Source of the DNA: Akebia trifoliata
Taxonomy: Eukaryota > Streptophyta > Magnoliopsida > Ranunculales > Lardizabalaceae
Reading direction: 5' to 3'
DNA: 64,000 nucleotides
Assembly: GCA_017979445.1 (NCBI GenBank)
Contig: CM030704.1
Coordinates: 13,933,658-13,997,657, forward strand
Below are positions 1 to 11,765 of this stretch, piece by piece; the stretch's first letter is position 1; each line of letters starts with the position of its first letter. The notes beneath the pieces are model-generated. The model saw only the letters and a program-made list of their open reading frames with translations, had not been told where the DNA came from and made no database searches. A program made the position numbers and the translations under genes.

Positions 1-1379
1 ATCCCAAAATTCTGGGGTACGTAGGCAACCTAAGAAGTTACTTCAGGCCCGACCACATCAAAATAAAAAATAAATTCCCCGACAAAGAAAAAATCTAAAA
101 AGAAAAAAATTCAAAAGAAAAAGAAATATCATCCAAAATAGGAAAGAAAATTCAAGGAAAAAGAAAACAATTAAAAAGGAAATGCTACACAAGGGGCATT
201 TAGGTTTTTGAGCCTCAAAATTCTTTTCTTTTTATGCCCAGTCCAAAGCCTACCCATAAAAGTCCTCCTAAGTACCGTGTGAAAAGTCAAGGAAGATAGC
301 AAAACATGATCAGACAGCAATTCTATAAGGAAGAAAAGAAAAAAAAAAGCCTGCTAGGTTGAAAACCTGAAAAGGGCGACTTAGGCAAAAAATTAAGGCA
401 AGCTCGCAAGGTTGAAGATTCGAAAGGACAACTTTAACAACAATCAGAGCAAAGGAAGAAAAGAAAGCTCACTAGTTTGAAAACCTGAAAAGGAAATCTA
501 GGCAAAAGCTAGAGCATACTTGCTAGTTTGAAAATCTGAAAGGCAATCTAGGCAAAAGTTAGAGTAACAAAGAAAATTAAAAAATCTCCGGGGAGTTAAA
601 AACTAAGAGCGGTCTGAGCTGAAACATCAGAAGTCCGAATAATCAAGTTTAATACTTAGCTTAAATCAGACACAGACTCGGAAGCCACAAATATCTTGTC
701 AACGATCGATCTGATTTACTTTTCCAAGTGAACCAAAGGAGAGAAGGGTGAATTCTATGATGAGTCTCAAAAGGAAATATTTTGTTTTCTTGAGCCTGAC
801 TCAAAATCTTCTGTAAAATTAATCAAAATTAAAAGTTGGATCTTTATTGCGCTTGTGGCAATCAAATATTTCAAACCTTCATACAAAGGGCATTTTCTTT
901 TCCCTCTAAATATGTAGTTTCCCCCCTTATACTAGGGGCATTTTTTTAATTTTTGCATGATGTGTTTTTAATTATCTTCAATGCCATGTTTATTGTCGAA
1001 CTATGGGCATTTTATTTTTGAGCAATGTTAATCTTAAAAGATAATGGGAACCCCAAACTTAAGATTACCCTCTTGATAACAATTTGTCAAAAAACCCTTA
1101 AGGTTCAAAATAAATAAAAACTCATGTTTTAAATTCATAAAACTTTTGGATCAAACCTTGAGGGTTAAACAAAAGCACTTCGGATCTTACATTTGACTGT
1201 GCCCAAAGATTAACTAATAACTCATTAGGAGATATGGCATTCTTTCGTTCCCAGATCCTTTTCCAGATCCATTCATTCTTGGATTCGATCATTCTCTTCC
1301 AGATTCATTATCTTCCAGATTTATTCGTTCCTCGATTCATTTTAATCAGTCTCTCCAAATTCATTCATTTATCTGCCAG

Positions 1380-1709
1380 TTTTGCTCAGTTGTCGCTAAG
1401 GGTTAAATTGGATTTTGCTCAGTTGCCGCCAAGGGTTAATTTGGATTTTGCTCAGTTTCCACCAAGGGTTATCTTCAATTTTGCTTAGATGCCGCCAAAG
1501 GTTATCTTGGATTTTGCTCAGTTGCCGCCAAGGGTTAACTTGGATTTTGCTCAGTTGCCGCCAAGGGTTATCTTGGATTTTGCTCAGATGCCGCCAAAGG
1601 TTATCTTGGATTTTGTCTAGTTGTTGCCAAGGGTTATCTTGAATTTTACTCAGATGCAGCCAAAGGTTATCTTGGATTTTGCTCAGTTACCGTCGAGGGT
1701 TTTCTCAGA
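1380..1709 (+). repeat. 33-bp tandem repeat, about 10 copies
   Basis: Unit begins TTTTGCTCAGTTGCCGCCAA, followed by GGGTTATCTTGGA. Unit starts at 1380, 1413 and 1446 give a period of 33. Copies differ at a few positions. Because 33 is a multiple of three, the array stays open in several frames and makes spurious ORFs. Tandem arrays just before the 3' LTR are typical of Tat/Ogre elements. Confidence 0.9.
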
Positions 1710-1712
1710 ATT

Positions 1713-1850
1713 ATGCTTAGTATACACTCAGATTATGCTCAGTTTATGCTCAGTCTATGCTTAGTTTATGCTCAGATTATGCTCAATTATGCTCAGTTTA
1801 TGCTCAATTTATATTCATTTTATGCTCAGATTTTACTCAGTTCCAACTTA
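1713..1850 (+). repeat. 11-bp tandem repeat (TTATGCTCAGT)
   Basis: About ten degenerate copies of TTATGCTCAGT directly follow the 33-bp array. The 11-bp unit shares TGCTCAG with the 33-bp unit (33 = 3 x 11), so one array may derive from the other. Confidence 0.85.
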
Positions 1851-2131
1851 AACTCTTTGAAATTTATCTCAGATTTTAAGTCACACACTTGCACAGTTGT
1901 TACATCAGTCAAGGAGAATTTTCTAAAATTCAATAATCTAACACTGCCAGTGTGAGCTCGCGCTCAAGGACCTGATAATTTTTTAGTTCGGGGAGAGCGT
2001 TACCTTCAAGGATCCGAACACCCCGACGAATTGCTAAATCAGGCTGCAAAATGAACTGTCACTAGCTTTGACATTCAGATATCGCACTATCTACAAAAAT
2101 AGATTTGTTATCTAGTTTGCTTCAACCCTCT

Positions 2132-2147
2132 GCCAAAGAGAGGCATC
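2132..2147 (+). promoter_or_regulatory. Polypurine tract before the 3' LTR
   Basis: GCCAAAGAGAGGCATC lies immediately before the LTR start TGTACACACCCC. The same block occurs on the minus strand at 25855-25875 (CCAAAGATAGGCATC) next to another LTR, which supports its role as the plus-strand primer. Confidence 0.65.
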
Positions 2148-3826
2148 TGTACACACCCCATTTTTGCACTCGCCTGATTAATCAACTCGTCAACCCGATC
2201 GTAACAGTTCCCAATGATAGATGTTTATTCTAATGTTTTATTTTGGTACCACATATGTTTCAGAAATCCAGATGAGGTATCTCGAACTAACAAAACTGTA
2301 AAAACCACCCTACGCTAGAAAAATATAACCCCAGAAACATAGAAATCATCATCTTGCAGACAAAAAGAAGCTTCACGATAAAAATCACTAAAAAATGACC
2401 AAATTACCAAAATACACCTAATCTCAAAACCACCCTAGAGCTTAAGTTATGCTTAGGAAAACTCATTCAAACACATAAAATAACAAATTGAAACCAAATA
2501 AATCATTTCACCAATTTTCACAGAATTTGACAAAATTACGAAAATGCCCCTCATAAAGTTCACGACCATTTCACACAAAAAAATTTATAAATGATAAAAA
2601 CCAACACTCCCATTAAATTCCTTATGAAAAATCGATTCCAAAATATCCTAGAACATCAAAAACAGACTTGAAACACAAAAAGTCCTCTCCAAAGACAAAA
2701 CGGTAATTTTACAATTTTTATAATTAAAATTTTCGAAATTAATAAATAAAGTATTAAATAATTAAAGTGAAACATTAATAAAATTAATTTAAAATTTTAA
2801 ACAAAAAAAAAATGATCAATCAGCCTCTCAGGCAAAATTGTTGAAGATTGCCAAGATATTTATTCAAGGACCCCTCCATTTGGGAGTCCAAAGAATTAAA
2901 GATATAATAGAGGGGGGTTCTCCAAAAAATTAAAGTCAATCAAGTAAGACTAAAGTCAAGATATTAAAGTCAATCAAGTAAGACTAAAGTCAAAATCTTA
3001 AAGTCAATCAAATAAGACCAAAAGTCAAAACCTTAATAGATTTCTAATTAAATAATAATTATATTTAAATAATCTTAATCAACTAATAACTTTATTTAAT
3101 AGAATTCTAACTAAAATATAACTCTACCTAAAATAATTCTAACTAAAATATAACTCTAACTAAAAGAATTATAATTAAACACTAATTCTATCTAAACAAA
3201 CACTTAAAAAATTCTATAAATAGGGGTCCTCACACCCTATTTTCGTATCAAATAATAAACCCTAAGAGAAGTAGGTCAAAAAGCTTCCCTAACCTCCCAT
3301 AAACCCTAATTTTGAAGTCCTAACTCCTTACCTAATACCCATACCTCAACTTTAACTCAAAAAATACCTAGAAACCCTTCAAAAATACCTAGAAACCCAT
3401 AAAAAAATTCAAAAAATTCAGATCTAAGAAAGAGATACCTCAACTTGGAGATCAGAAATCAGATCCGATGACAGAACGAAGCGAGGAATACTGTACGAGA
3501 AGTTGTTCTATCAGATCTGAGGGAACAAAATCATTGCGTTCGAAAAATGTAACTATTTTTATTTTTTTTATTAATTAGGTCTTTTTAGCAATGTAGTTTT
3601 ATTGGGGAATTAGTAGAGACCGGCGTTTGTCGGGCGGGATTAATTCCTAACACCTTCCAACTCCGTAACGTGATCCCCAGACTTAGTTTCTTATTTTTCG
3701 TAGATTAGTTTCTTTTGCCTTTTAGAGTCAATGTTCGATTCCTAGACTGTAATAACTAGGTGGCGACTCCCAAACCTCAAAGGTCAAAAGTGGATCCGTG
3801 TACCCCGCGAATCGAGGGCGCTTTCA
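2148..3826 (+). mobile_element. 3' LTR of a Tat/Ogre-like element
   Basis: LTR of about 1.68 kb from TGTACACACCCC to GGGCGCTTTCA. Its first 80 bases (TTTTTGCACTCG, then CAACTCGTCAAC) and its last 200 bases (CTAACACCTTCC, then GGTGGCGACTCC) have counterparts in the minus-strand LTRs that start at 55869 and 30854. Element orientation is set by the tandem-repeat 3' region and polypurine tract on the left. The right flank begins AGTTG; the 5' copy is outside the window, so the target duplication cannot be checked. Confidence 0.8.
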
Positions 3827-5131
3827 AGTTGTATTAAATATAAATCTATCAACAAACATCCTCTCGAAGTCTATCCACTCAAACGATCCATCTCTCAATA
3901 CACTCCTCTCAAAATGTTACTAATGATTGGCATCCCCGTTCATTAGAATGCAGTCACCGTCACCCATTGATTTCTCGGGCACTACATGACACTCAAAATC
4001 TTTCAAGTCTTCAAAACCCACTCATTGACCTCAACTGGATCAGAAAAACTCTCAAATCTCGGTGGACGAAATCATTAAAAATTCTACAACCATATCATTG
4101 GATTTACTTGTTCTTTGGGCATGGGAATTATCTCATTCTTCAATGGCACGACTTGTGGTAGTGGTCTCTTGGTGGAATAATATTTGCCTCTTGTGAAGAA
4201 GTCTAACACTCCCTTATTTCTTAGATTTAGTGGTGCATCTTACAATTGTGGTAAGTCTTGTACCATTTCTTGCTTCCGATCACTAGTCTTGTTTGTTCAG
4301 GATGACACGAGTACATTATAAACTTTATTGAAATGGGGTTGTCTTATTGTTTTCTCAATTGATTTTTTTAGCATCTTTTTTAGCCACGCATCCTTAATCT
4401 GTTAACGTCGATCCGAACATTGCTCTCCTTTATGTTCCAATTTGTCACATTCATAGTATATCACCACTCTTTTTTTTGACTGATTTAGTAGTATATGTTA
4501 TTGTTTCTTATAAAAGTCTTCCATCCATTGAGTTGGTATGTCTATAATTTCACTCCTCATGTATGGTTAGTTTTCCTATGAATTTGCTAGTTTCATAATT
4601 GTTTATCTTTTGTTAGATATTAATTACCTTCCTTCCATTTAGCTTCGAGGTGTTGGTGGTTATATTATTCATATTTCCTTTCTGAACTAGACATGAGACT
4701 CAGCCATCTGTCTCATGAATAACATTACTTGTGCTATCAGGTCAGTGGTTTAATCCAAAACCTATTTCATTTCTATTGCATTTCGACATCTACCTCATCC
4801 ACACCTCTCACTTGTATTTATCCATAACAAGCCACTTATCAAAATAAGGCCAAAATCACTTTTATGAAACTATGAATTGCTACCGTAGCTTGGAACTTAG
4901 TAATGGACTCCATTTCCATTGCTAACAAAACAAACCTAGAATCCTATCCTAGGCTTACTAGGCTCTATAGACTTCTAGACACGGAAGAACTCATAATTCC
5001 AATACAAAACTACTAATGAGCTCGGATACCGAATTCCTAGTGACACTCTATGATTATCACTCTAATATCTATGGTATCAGTCAACTCCTATAAACATAAC
5101 AGATCTATATCCCATATGGATCTAATGCTAT
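3827..5131 (-). mobile_element. Internal (gag) remnant of a minus-strand LTR element
   Basis: Lies between the Tat LTR end (3826) and a minus-strand primer-binding site (5132-5143), so it is the 5' internal part of a minus-strand element truncated by the Tat LTR. Apart from the gag zinc-knuckle remnant around 4350-4470 I found no intact reading frame. The 64-residue plus-strand frame at 3967-4161 resembles nothing I know. Confidence 0.6.
4350..4470 (-). pseudogene. Degenerate gag zinc-knuckle segment
   Basis: On the minus strand the reading YYECDKLEHKGEQC matches a CCHC knuckle (C-x2-C-x4-H-x4-C) whose first Cys has become Tyr (TAC for TGC). It continues into a segment like IKDAWLKKMLKKSIEKTI. 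The gag at 13735-14343 has CGELGHKRHQC followed by IKDIWLSKMLDKPIKGTM, so the two gags are clearly related. Stops and frame changes make this copy non-coding. Confidence 0.7.
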
Positions 5132-5143
5132 GCTCTGATACTA
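5132..5143 (-). promoter_or_regulatory. tRNA-Met-type primer-binding site (TAGTATCAGAGC)
   Basis: One mismatch from TGGTATCAGAGC, the site complementary to the 3' end of initiator tRNA-Met. It sits two bases inside the minus-strand LTR end at 5146, as expected for a 5' LTR. Confidence 0.75.
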
Positions 5144-5145
5144 TC

Positions 5146-6463
5146 TGTGGTGTCCCGCCAAACGTTAATATAAAATCCCATGTCAAATCTAGAGGTACAA
5201 GGTGGCGCTTCGAAATTTCGGCATAGTCTCCTCTGTTTCTGTTACCATTCCAAGGTATTCAACTTGCATCTGATAAACGACATACAATCTTGCATATATA
5301 CATACAAAAACATAATATTAGCGGAAGCCTATATACATCTAATAATGTATGATAGATCAGAGTGTGGAAGAAGAAATTTATATACGGGATTATACAAAAA
5401 TTTCTCACTCTAACAAAAGTCCTATTGCTCAGAACACAATCTATAATACTCTTGGACAAATCAACACCACTAGGGGGTATAACCCCAATACTCACCAAGT
5501 GACGAACTCTGACTATCTATCTGACCCATCAGATGATTCTCACTCGTTTTCTACACCTGTCTCGCAAAGTTTTGGATCTAAAATTAAAAAAATAGAGAAG
5601 GAAAAGGTGAGTAACAATGGTTACCCAGTAGGGAAGTAAATAATTTCTACCAATAACCTCTCTTAAGATGAATGAATAAACATATTAAATTATATTAACA
5701 TTTGCAAAGTTTTACAGAAGAAACTACGATTAACTGATACATATAACCAGGGATATCCAACTAAACATTTTAAGACTCACATTACATTAATCAACAGTAC
5801 TCACTATAACATTTTCTTTTTATACAAATCTAATTGACCAAATAGAAGTATTAAACATGCATTTCATTTTATATATCAAAATAAGGTAATAGATATATAA
5901 TACACAATGGGGGAGTATTAGAATTAGAGAGTTGGGATTCACAACTAGATCGCTTCCAGTCGGGACATGATGTTACAATTTCTTATTGGCTTTTAGTTCT
6001 TGATTTTGTGGCCAATCGCTGTACTTACCACGCTTGATTGACTATTTATCTAGCTCAGGCTGACCGTTTAACATGTCTGTAAACAATGGGTCTCTTTTCG
6101 ATGTGTCAGAACGTTCAACTACTATAGATTGTTAGTGATCACTGACTAATCATCTTCGTCTATGCCTATCAAGCGTGCATGTGATTTCCAAATATACAAA
6201 CTATTCGTATACGACCACTTTTACATAACAAGTTCACTAGTAAAGATAGAGAGGAATAAACCTGGATTTCAGTCGTGACTCCACTCTCATACGCATCCTA
6301 TACCACGTATGAGCTTGGTGGTCCCTATCGTACATCTCAAGATAGTACACCACTCCGGATGATATGACGCACTACTGTGGTCACCCAGCCTAAAATAAAA
6401 AATAGAATAAAAAAGTAAACAACGCCCCGCGCTAATAGAAAGTAAATAAACATTCAATCAGTC
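5146..6463 (-). mobile_element. 5' LTR of a minus-strand element, left segment (3' half)
   Basis: Reverse complement of the LTR family also seen at 6464-9904 (plus) and 44217-47351 (minus). The blocks around 5911-5980 and 44931-45000 are nearly identical. The LTR end reads GGCGGGACACCACA on the minus strand, next to the primer site. It is interrupted at 6463 by a solo LTR and continues at 9910-11613. Confidence 0.8.
6459..6463. repeat. Target-site duplication CAGTC (left)
   Basis: CAGTC lies immediately left of TGTAACACCCC. The same five bases follow the LTR end at 9905-9909. Confidence 0.9.
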
Positions 6464-9400
6464 TGTAACACCCCAGATTTTTCAACTCATATCTCGAGGA
6501 AATTAAATGGTGAGATTTGGAGGAAAATATCGAGTGAAAGACTTAGAGTAAAATACTCGAATATTACTATGATTAATTTTGAGGAAAATCAATTTCGCCA
6601 TTAGATTCAAAAGGATCGAAATATATACATTAGCCTGTAAGTAAGTTCGAATTTGAATTCGGATGGAGAAGTTATAGAATCCTCGAATTTCGTGTTAAGT
6701 GGGATCCAAAATAGTAAAATTTCGTTAGAGCGAGAATCGAAAAGATTTGATGACACCATCGTAGCGAAAAATTATTCGAAATGGTATATTCGTTTGTCGC
6801 TTTCCGAATCCGAATAGTTAAGTTATGATCGAAACTAGAAATGATGGGGAAATTACAAGTATACCCTCAGCCCTTTTATAAAAGAAAACTCACTTTCTTT
6901 TATTTCATTTCACTTCTTCACTCTTCTTCAAAGAACTCAACTCAGCCATTTTCTAGACCTAGGGTTTGAACCCATTCCTATCAAGATCTGTCTCAATCAA
7001 GTTTGAGTTGAACCTCGACGAAGAAGGCAAAGTCGTCGGCGTTGTCGAGCTCTACGTCCTCACCCCATCCAACCTCCATTTTCTCTTCTTTTCTCTTGGT
7101 CTCCCACAAGAATCAGCAAGTGGGTTTTTGTATAATCACTTGGAACCTCATCCAAATCATAGGAGAGTCGTTGTTGGTCTTTAGGAAGCAGGGATAACAC
7201 CTTCAAAGAGGGTTTCACAACCAACCACTCCGTTGGCACCCGAGTTCAACCACTTGTAGAACTTCGAGCCGTCAAACATTGATCCTTAGTGTTGATTCAT
7301 CACCATTGGCGTCCACAAACAAGTAAGGGACTTCCAATTCTTATTGGTAGCTTTAGATTTCCGAAATGTGCATTTAGGGTTTTGAAACAAAACTTATTGT
7401 TTGCATTTAAATCGTAGAAATTGGTGTTTGATTTCAAATTTATGATAGAAGTAGGTGTTTTGTTTATGTTTTATCGAATTTTGATAACAAAATCGTAGGT
7501 GGGTCGAATGGTTCGAAGATTGGAAGAAGAAATCGAAAAAGGGATCGAAAAATCCAAAAATCGCGAGTGAGGTTCATGCTGTAGGTGGGAAGGGTCGGTG
7601 CCACCGGCACCTACCGAAGGCATTCTGTCGGTCCCACCGACAGAATGTTGCTTCTGCCACCGACGAAATCAAGAACCCGCCTAAAACTTTGTTCTGTCGG
7701 CAGGACAGTCGGTCCCACCGACACCTGCCGATGTGTATTCTGTTGGTTCCACCGACATCATATTGATTCTGCCACCGACAGCCACCGACAGACACAGTTT
7801 TGACCAGAACAGTGTTCTGACTCTTGGCTTGACCTCCTCACACCTTATACACTATTTCTCACCCTCTATTTCATTAAAAACATTTAAGTAATTACTTTCT
7901 ATTTACTTTAAGTTCTTTAATGAAATTAAGGTTTTACCCCCCATTTCGGAACAATGGGAATGGTTTTAAGATCCAAATCTCAAAGGATTAAAATCCGAAT
8001 TTTGGTTTAAAGAACAAAACGTAATTTTCGACGTTTTCGGCAAGTTTTCAAAATGAAATAACTTTCGCGTTTCTTTGAATTAGATTACAAAAACTATATG
8101 GTGTCGAATCTCATGATCGAGACTTTCATTTCGAAAAACCCGTTTTCAATTTCGAAAACTTTGAAAAATTGAGTTTCCGACACTTAGCCAAATTTTCACC
8201 AGCTTTCATTATTTTTAACAGCTTTTGCCCCGTACATCATCGGGACCTTGTTTGTGAATAAACTTTGAAGGTTTTCAATGGAAAGACCGAAATAATGACC
8301 TTGAAAGATTGAAAATGGATGGTTGATCTGAAAAGATGAAAAATGAGAATGTTGAAAGAATGGGAAAAGGGAATGAACGGTAAAATGTCAGAATCACACC
8401 CGAGGGGTGATGTCTACATTTTACATTGTATGTTGTGTGTAGGTTGGTGAAAGGATATCCAGGTTATTAATGAAAGGGTTGCATGTTTATTTCCGATTAT
8501 GTTAGCGCGTGTGCTAAGTACTGTTGTTTATTTTAGGCCGGGTGGCCACAGTTGCATGGTAGGAACTGGATATCCGTTCTCAATCCTGTTATGTTAATTT
8601 CTCTTTTGTTTTAAATGAAAAATCATATATGTACGTAGCTATTTTGTGAGCTGTTAAAGGGTTTGTGAATGCTTGAAGGGATAGTGTGTCACATCATCTG
8701 GAGGGGTACACTATCCTGGGATGTACGGTAGGGACCACCAAACTCATACATGGTATGAGACACATATGAGAGTGGAGTCACAACTGGAATCCGGGTCCAT
8801 TCTTTTCTTATCTTTACCAGTGAATGTGTATTGTAAAGGTGGTGGTATACGAGTGGAGTGTCATTTGGGAATCACATGCACGCCTGATAGGCATAGACGA
8901 AGATGATTAGTCAGTGATCACTAACAATCTATAGTAGTCGAACGTTCTGACACATCGAAAAGAGACCCATTGCTTACGGTCACGTCAAACGGCCAGCCTG
9001 AGCCGGATAAATGGTCCCGCAAGCGTGGTAGACACGACCAGCCACAAAATCAGGAACTACAATGTTATTGAGGAATATCTGTCCTGACTGGGAGCGATCC
9101 AGTCGTGAATCCCAACTCTTTAATTCCAATACTCCACCATTTGTATTATGTATCTGTTGTTATATTTCGAATTATAAATGAGAAGCATGTCATTTATTTC
9201 AATGTTGTCAATACTATTTGCATAAAATGGAAAATGTATAATGAGTATGGACGATTGATGTTATGTGTAAATTTTAAACTGTTTAGTTGTTCATCCCTAG
9301 CTATATGTACCAGTTGATCGTACTTCATATTGTAAAACCTTGCATGTATTAAAATGTTCAGTATGCTTTATTCGATCATGCTTAGGAAGGGTTATTAGTA

Positions 9401-9904
9401 GGAATTGGCTGTGGACTTACTGGGTAACCATTGTTACTCACCCTTTCCTTCCTATTTTTTTTAGTTTCAGCATTTGCAGCTACCAAGGCAGGCGTAGAGT
9501 CAGTAATTGAGGAGTATCTGGTCGATCAGATCGACGATCAGAGTTTATTTCCTGGTGAGCACTAGGGCTACATCCGTTAGTGTTGTCAGTTTCATCCAAG
9601 ATGTATGTAGTTTTTGGATTGAGAGTTTAGGCTCATGTTAGAGTGAGAGTATTTTGTAAGCCTGTATATGGTTAAATCTTTTGCACTCTGATCTACTTAC
9701 CTGTTAGATGTAATTAGTCTTCCGCTGTTATTTTTCCTGTATCTACATTTTTATATACAGGTTTTGTTATAAATTGGTTTATCAGGTTTGAGTTCCGTGA
9801 AACGCTAACATAAATAGAGGAGACCATGCCGAAATTTCGAGGTGCCACCTAGTACCTTGGGATTTGGCATTGGGATTTGTGTTAGCGTTTGGCGGGGCGT
9901 CACA
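6464..9904 (+). mobile_element. Solo LTR (3.44 kb) inserted in a same-family LTR
   Basis: Begins TGTAACACCCCAG, ends GGCGGGGCGTCACA, and is flanked by the perfect 5-bp duplication CAGTC. There is no internal region, primer site or polypurine tract at either end, so it is a solo LTR left by LTR-LTR recombination. The host LTR resumes exactly on the other side, in the opposite orientation. Short frames inside (for example 6966-7184) recur in the 44-47 kb copy only because the LTRs are homologous. Confidence 0.9.
7585..7800. repeat. GC-rich palindromic mini-repeat cluster in the LTR
   Basis: Many copies of TCGGTNCCACCGA-like blocks. The best is 7621-7647, with 12-base perfect arms (CATTCTGTCGGT / ACCGACAGAATG) around a CCC loop. 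A second hairpin is GTCGGTCCCACCGAC near 7709. Base composition is far more GC-rich than the surroundings. Confidence 0.85.
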
Positions 9905-9909
9905 CAGTC
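9905..9909. repeat. Target-site duplication CAGTC (right)
   Basis: Right-hand copy of the duplication created when the 6464-9904 element inserted. Confidence 0.9.
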
Positions 9910-11613
9910 ATTATCCCTGGATATCCCTTTACCAACCTACACACAACATTACAATATAAAATGCAGATATCACTCCTTGACCATATTTCTTACCCGCAGC
10001 CACGTGTCAGCTAATGGAGCCTGCCATATGTAGTACTACTACCACACTACTATCCCAGCTGATCACGAGCCCAGTTTGGCACGTTCACGGGGTGTTGCAT
10101 CTCATCTTTTCAGAAGTAAAATGTAGACATCATCCTTCGGGTGTGATTCTGACATTTTACCGTTTCATCCCATTTTTCTCTTTTTCCAATTTTTGTAGAT
10201 TTCAATCTTTCGAAAATAAAATATTCATTTTTTTATATTTATCAACTCAATATGAGTTAACTGAATATTAAATCATTTTTTTTATTATGAAATTTATTTT
10301 TATTAATAACATTGAAAAATACAAAACTTAAATAAAAAAGGGGTTCAAGCGGTGCACAGAACCCAACTGACGAAAATAACCTGGTGAAATATCCTACACA
10401 CGTATAATTTATTATAAGATACAATTAAACATATCAAATATGCAAGTTCTGACATGAATTTGAAATAACTAATTGAATTCTATATTTTTAGAAACACATC
10501 ACAAATTTTTAATAAAATCCTAAATGCAATTTTCACAATCTATGATACTAATAGAAATTGAGAGTTCCTTACTATCTCTGTGCAAAAGGATTGAATTGTG
10601 CGTGCAAAAATCAAGATGAACGGCAAGAAAATCAAGATGGATCAAACTTTGAAGTGACTGGTTTTTTAATCTAATCCGGTGGTTTCGAAGATCTCGACGT
10701 CGTCGTTATTTCTCTCTTTTACAACGGAAGACGGTTTGACCTTGAAACTGATGAAATCCGAGGTCAAAGTTTCAAAATTTTCGTATATAAATATGGCTGA
10801 TTTTTTATGATATGAAGTGAAAAATAAGGTGAAATAAAAAGAAGTTGGGTGGGTTTTGTAAAGAATGAGGCTGTAAACGTTTCTCCCTTCTGCGTTGGAA
10901 GTCAACGGCGAGCCGATCACGGTGAATTTGAGGTAGAAAATTGGAGAAAAATGAATTTAAAAAAAAAAAAAAACCGTTGGCTGGTTTTAGATGAATTTGG
11001 AAGATGAATGGTAAAAAAATTAAAAAAAAATTATTTATATAAAGTATTGGGACAAAATCGATATTTCGCCTATTGTTTCAATCGATAATAACTTGACAAT
11101 CCGGACTCCAAAAGGGACGAATGAATACTCTATTTCGTCTAATTTTTCATTCTAGATCTAATGGTGTAGTCAATTTCTAAAAATTTTATCCCTAACAAAA
11201 ATTTATATTTTTGGCCCAATGGGATCCTAAAATTGACGTCGTTTTCGTTTTTGACGATAATTCGACTTCCTATCTTCCAAAAATGACAAGTAAATAGTCT
11301 ATGCTGAATAATTTTTTTTAAGAATCCAATGATATTATCAAAACTTAATAATTCTTGTTCTAGTAAAAAGTCATTATTTTAGCATGATCCTAATCGAGAA
11401 TTTTGTAACTTTTCTATTCGGATTCGCATGTGAAAGTGCTTACAGGTTAAAGTATGTTTTTCGATCATTTTAAATCTAATGGTGAGGTCAGATTCCATTA
11501 AAAATGATCAGAAACATCCTAAAGTTTTACCCCTAAGTCCAACTTTCAAGACTTTCTCAAAATTCTATTATTTATTTTCTTCGAGATACGAATAAAAAAC
11601 TTGGGGTTTTACA
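9910..11613 (-). mobile_element. 5' LTR of the minus-strand element, right segment (5' half)
   Basis: Continuation of the LTR at 5146-6463 beyond the inserted solo LTR. The order of landmarks matches the minus-strand LTR at 44217-47351: CCAACCTACA, CATCCTTCGGGTGTGA, the TAATTTTTC blocks, CTTCGAGATACGA, then GGGGTTTTACA as the start of the LTR. It is more diverged than the other copies. Confidence 0.75.
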
Positions 11614-11764
11614 TACAGGATAATGTATGTCATTTATCAGGTGCAGGTTAAACAACTTCGAATGCGAACATAAACATAAGAAACCATGCTAAAATTTTAA
11701 AACGCTATCTAGTGCCTCGAGATTTAACATGGGATGTTGTGTTAACGTTTGGCATGGCGTCACA
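11611..11764 (+). mobile_element. Tail fragment of a plus-strand LTR (same family as 6464-9904)
   Basis: Matches the last ~130 bases of the solo LTR: an AACATAAA...GAAACCATGC block, then GCTATCTAGTGCC, then GTTAACGTTTGGCATGGCGTCACA. It abuts the truncated LTR of the next element at 11766. Confidence 0.65.
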
Positions 11765-11765
11765 T

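Larger units (their letters stand above)
1..2147 (+). mobile_element. 3' untranslated region of a Tat/Ogre-like Ty3 element (body lies left of the window)
   Basis: Non-coding stretch ending in a polypurine-like tract and an LTR, so it is the 3' end of a plus-strand element. Between about 350 and 560 a motif of the form GTTTGAAAACCTGAAAAGG...CTAGGCAAAA recurs three times. The same motif occurs in reverse complement at about 31380-31560 in the minus-strand Tat element, and the opening motif GGGGTACGTAGGCAAC has its mirror near 31905-31925. Shared 3' landmarks place both in one lineage. Short reading frames here come from tandem repeats and are not genes. Confidence 0.7.

Noticed and set aside
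1234..1955. Three overlapping frames of 75-84 residues
   Set aside because: They fall in the 33-bp and 11-bp tandem arrays. The 33-bp unit is divisible by three, so frames stay open by chance; composition is repetitive.
6966..7184. Frame with NLDEEGKVVGVVE, also seen at 46435-46803 on the minus strand
   Set aside because: The match looks like protein conservation, but both lie in homologous LTR copies that are similar at all positions, including non-coding ones. No codon-level constraint can be shown from two copies.
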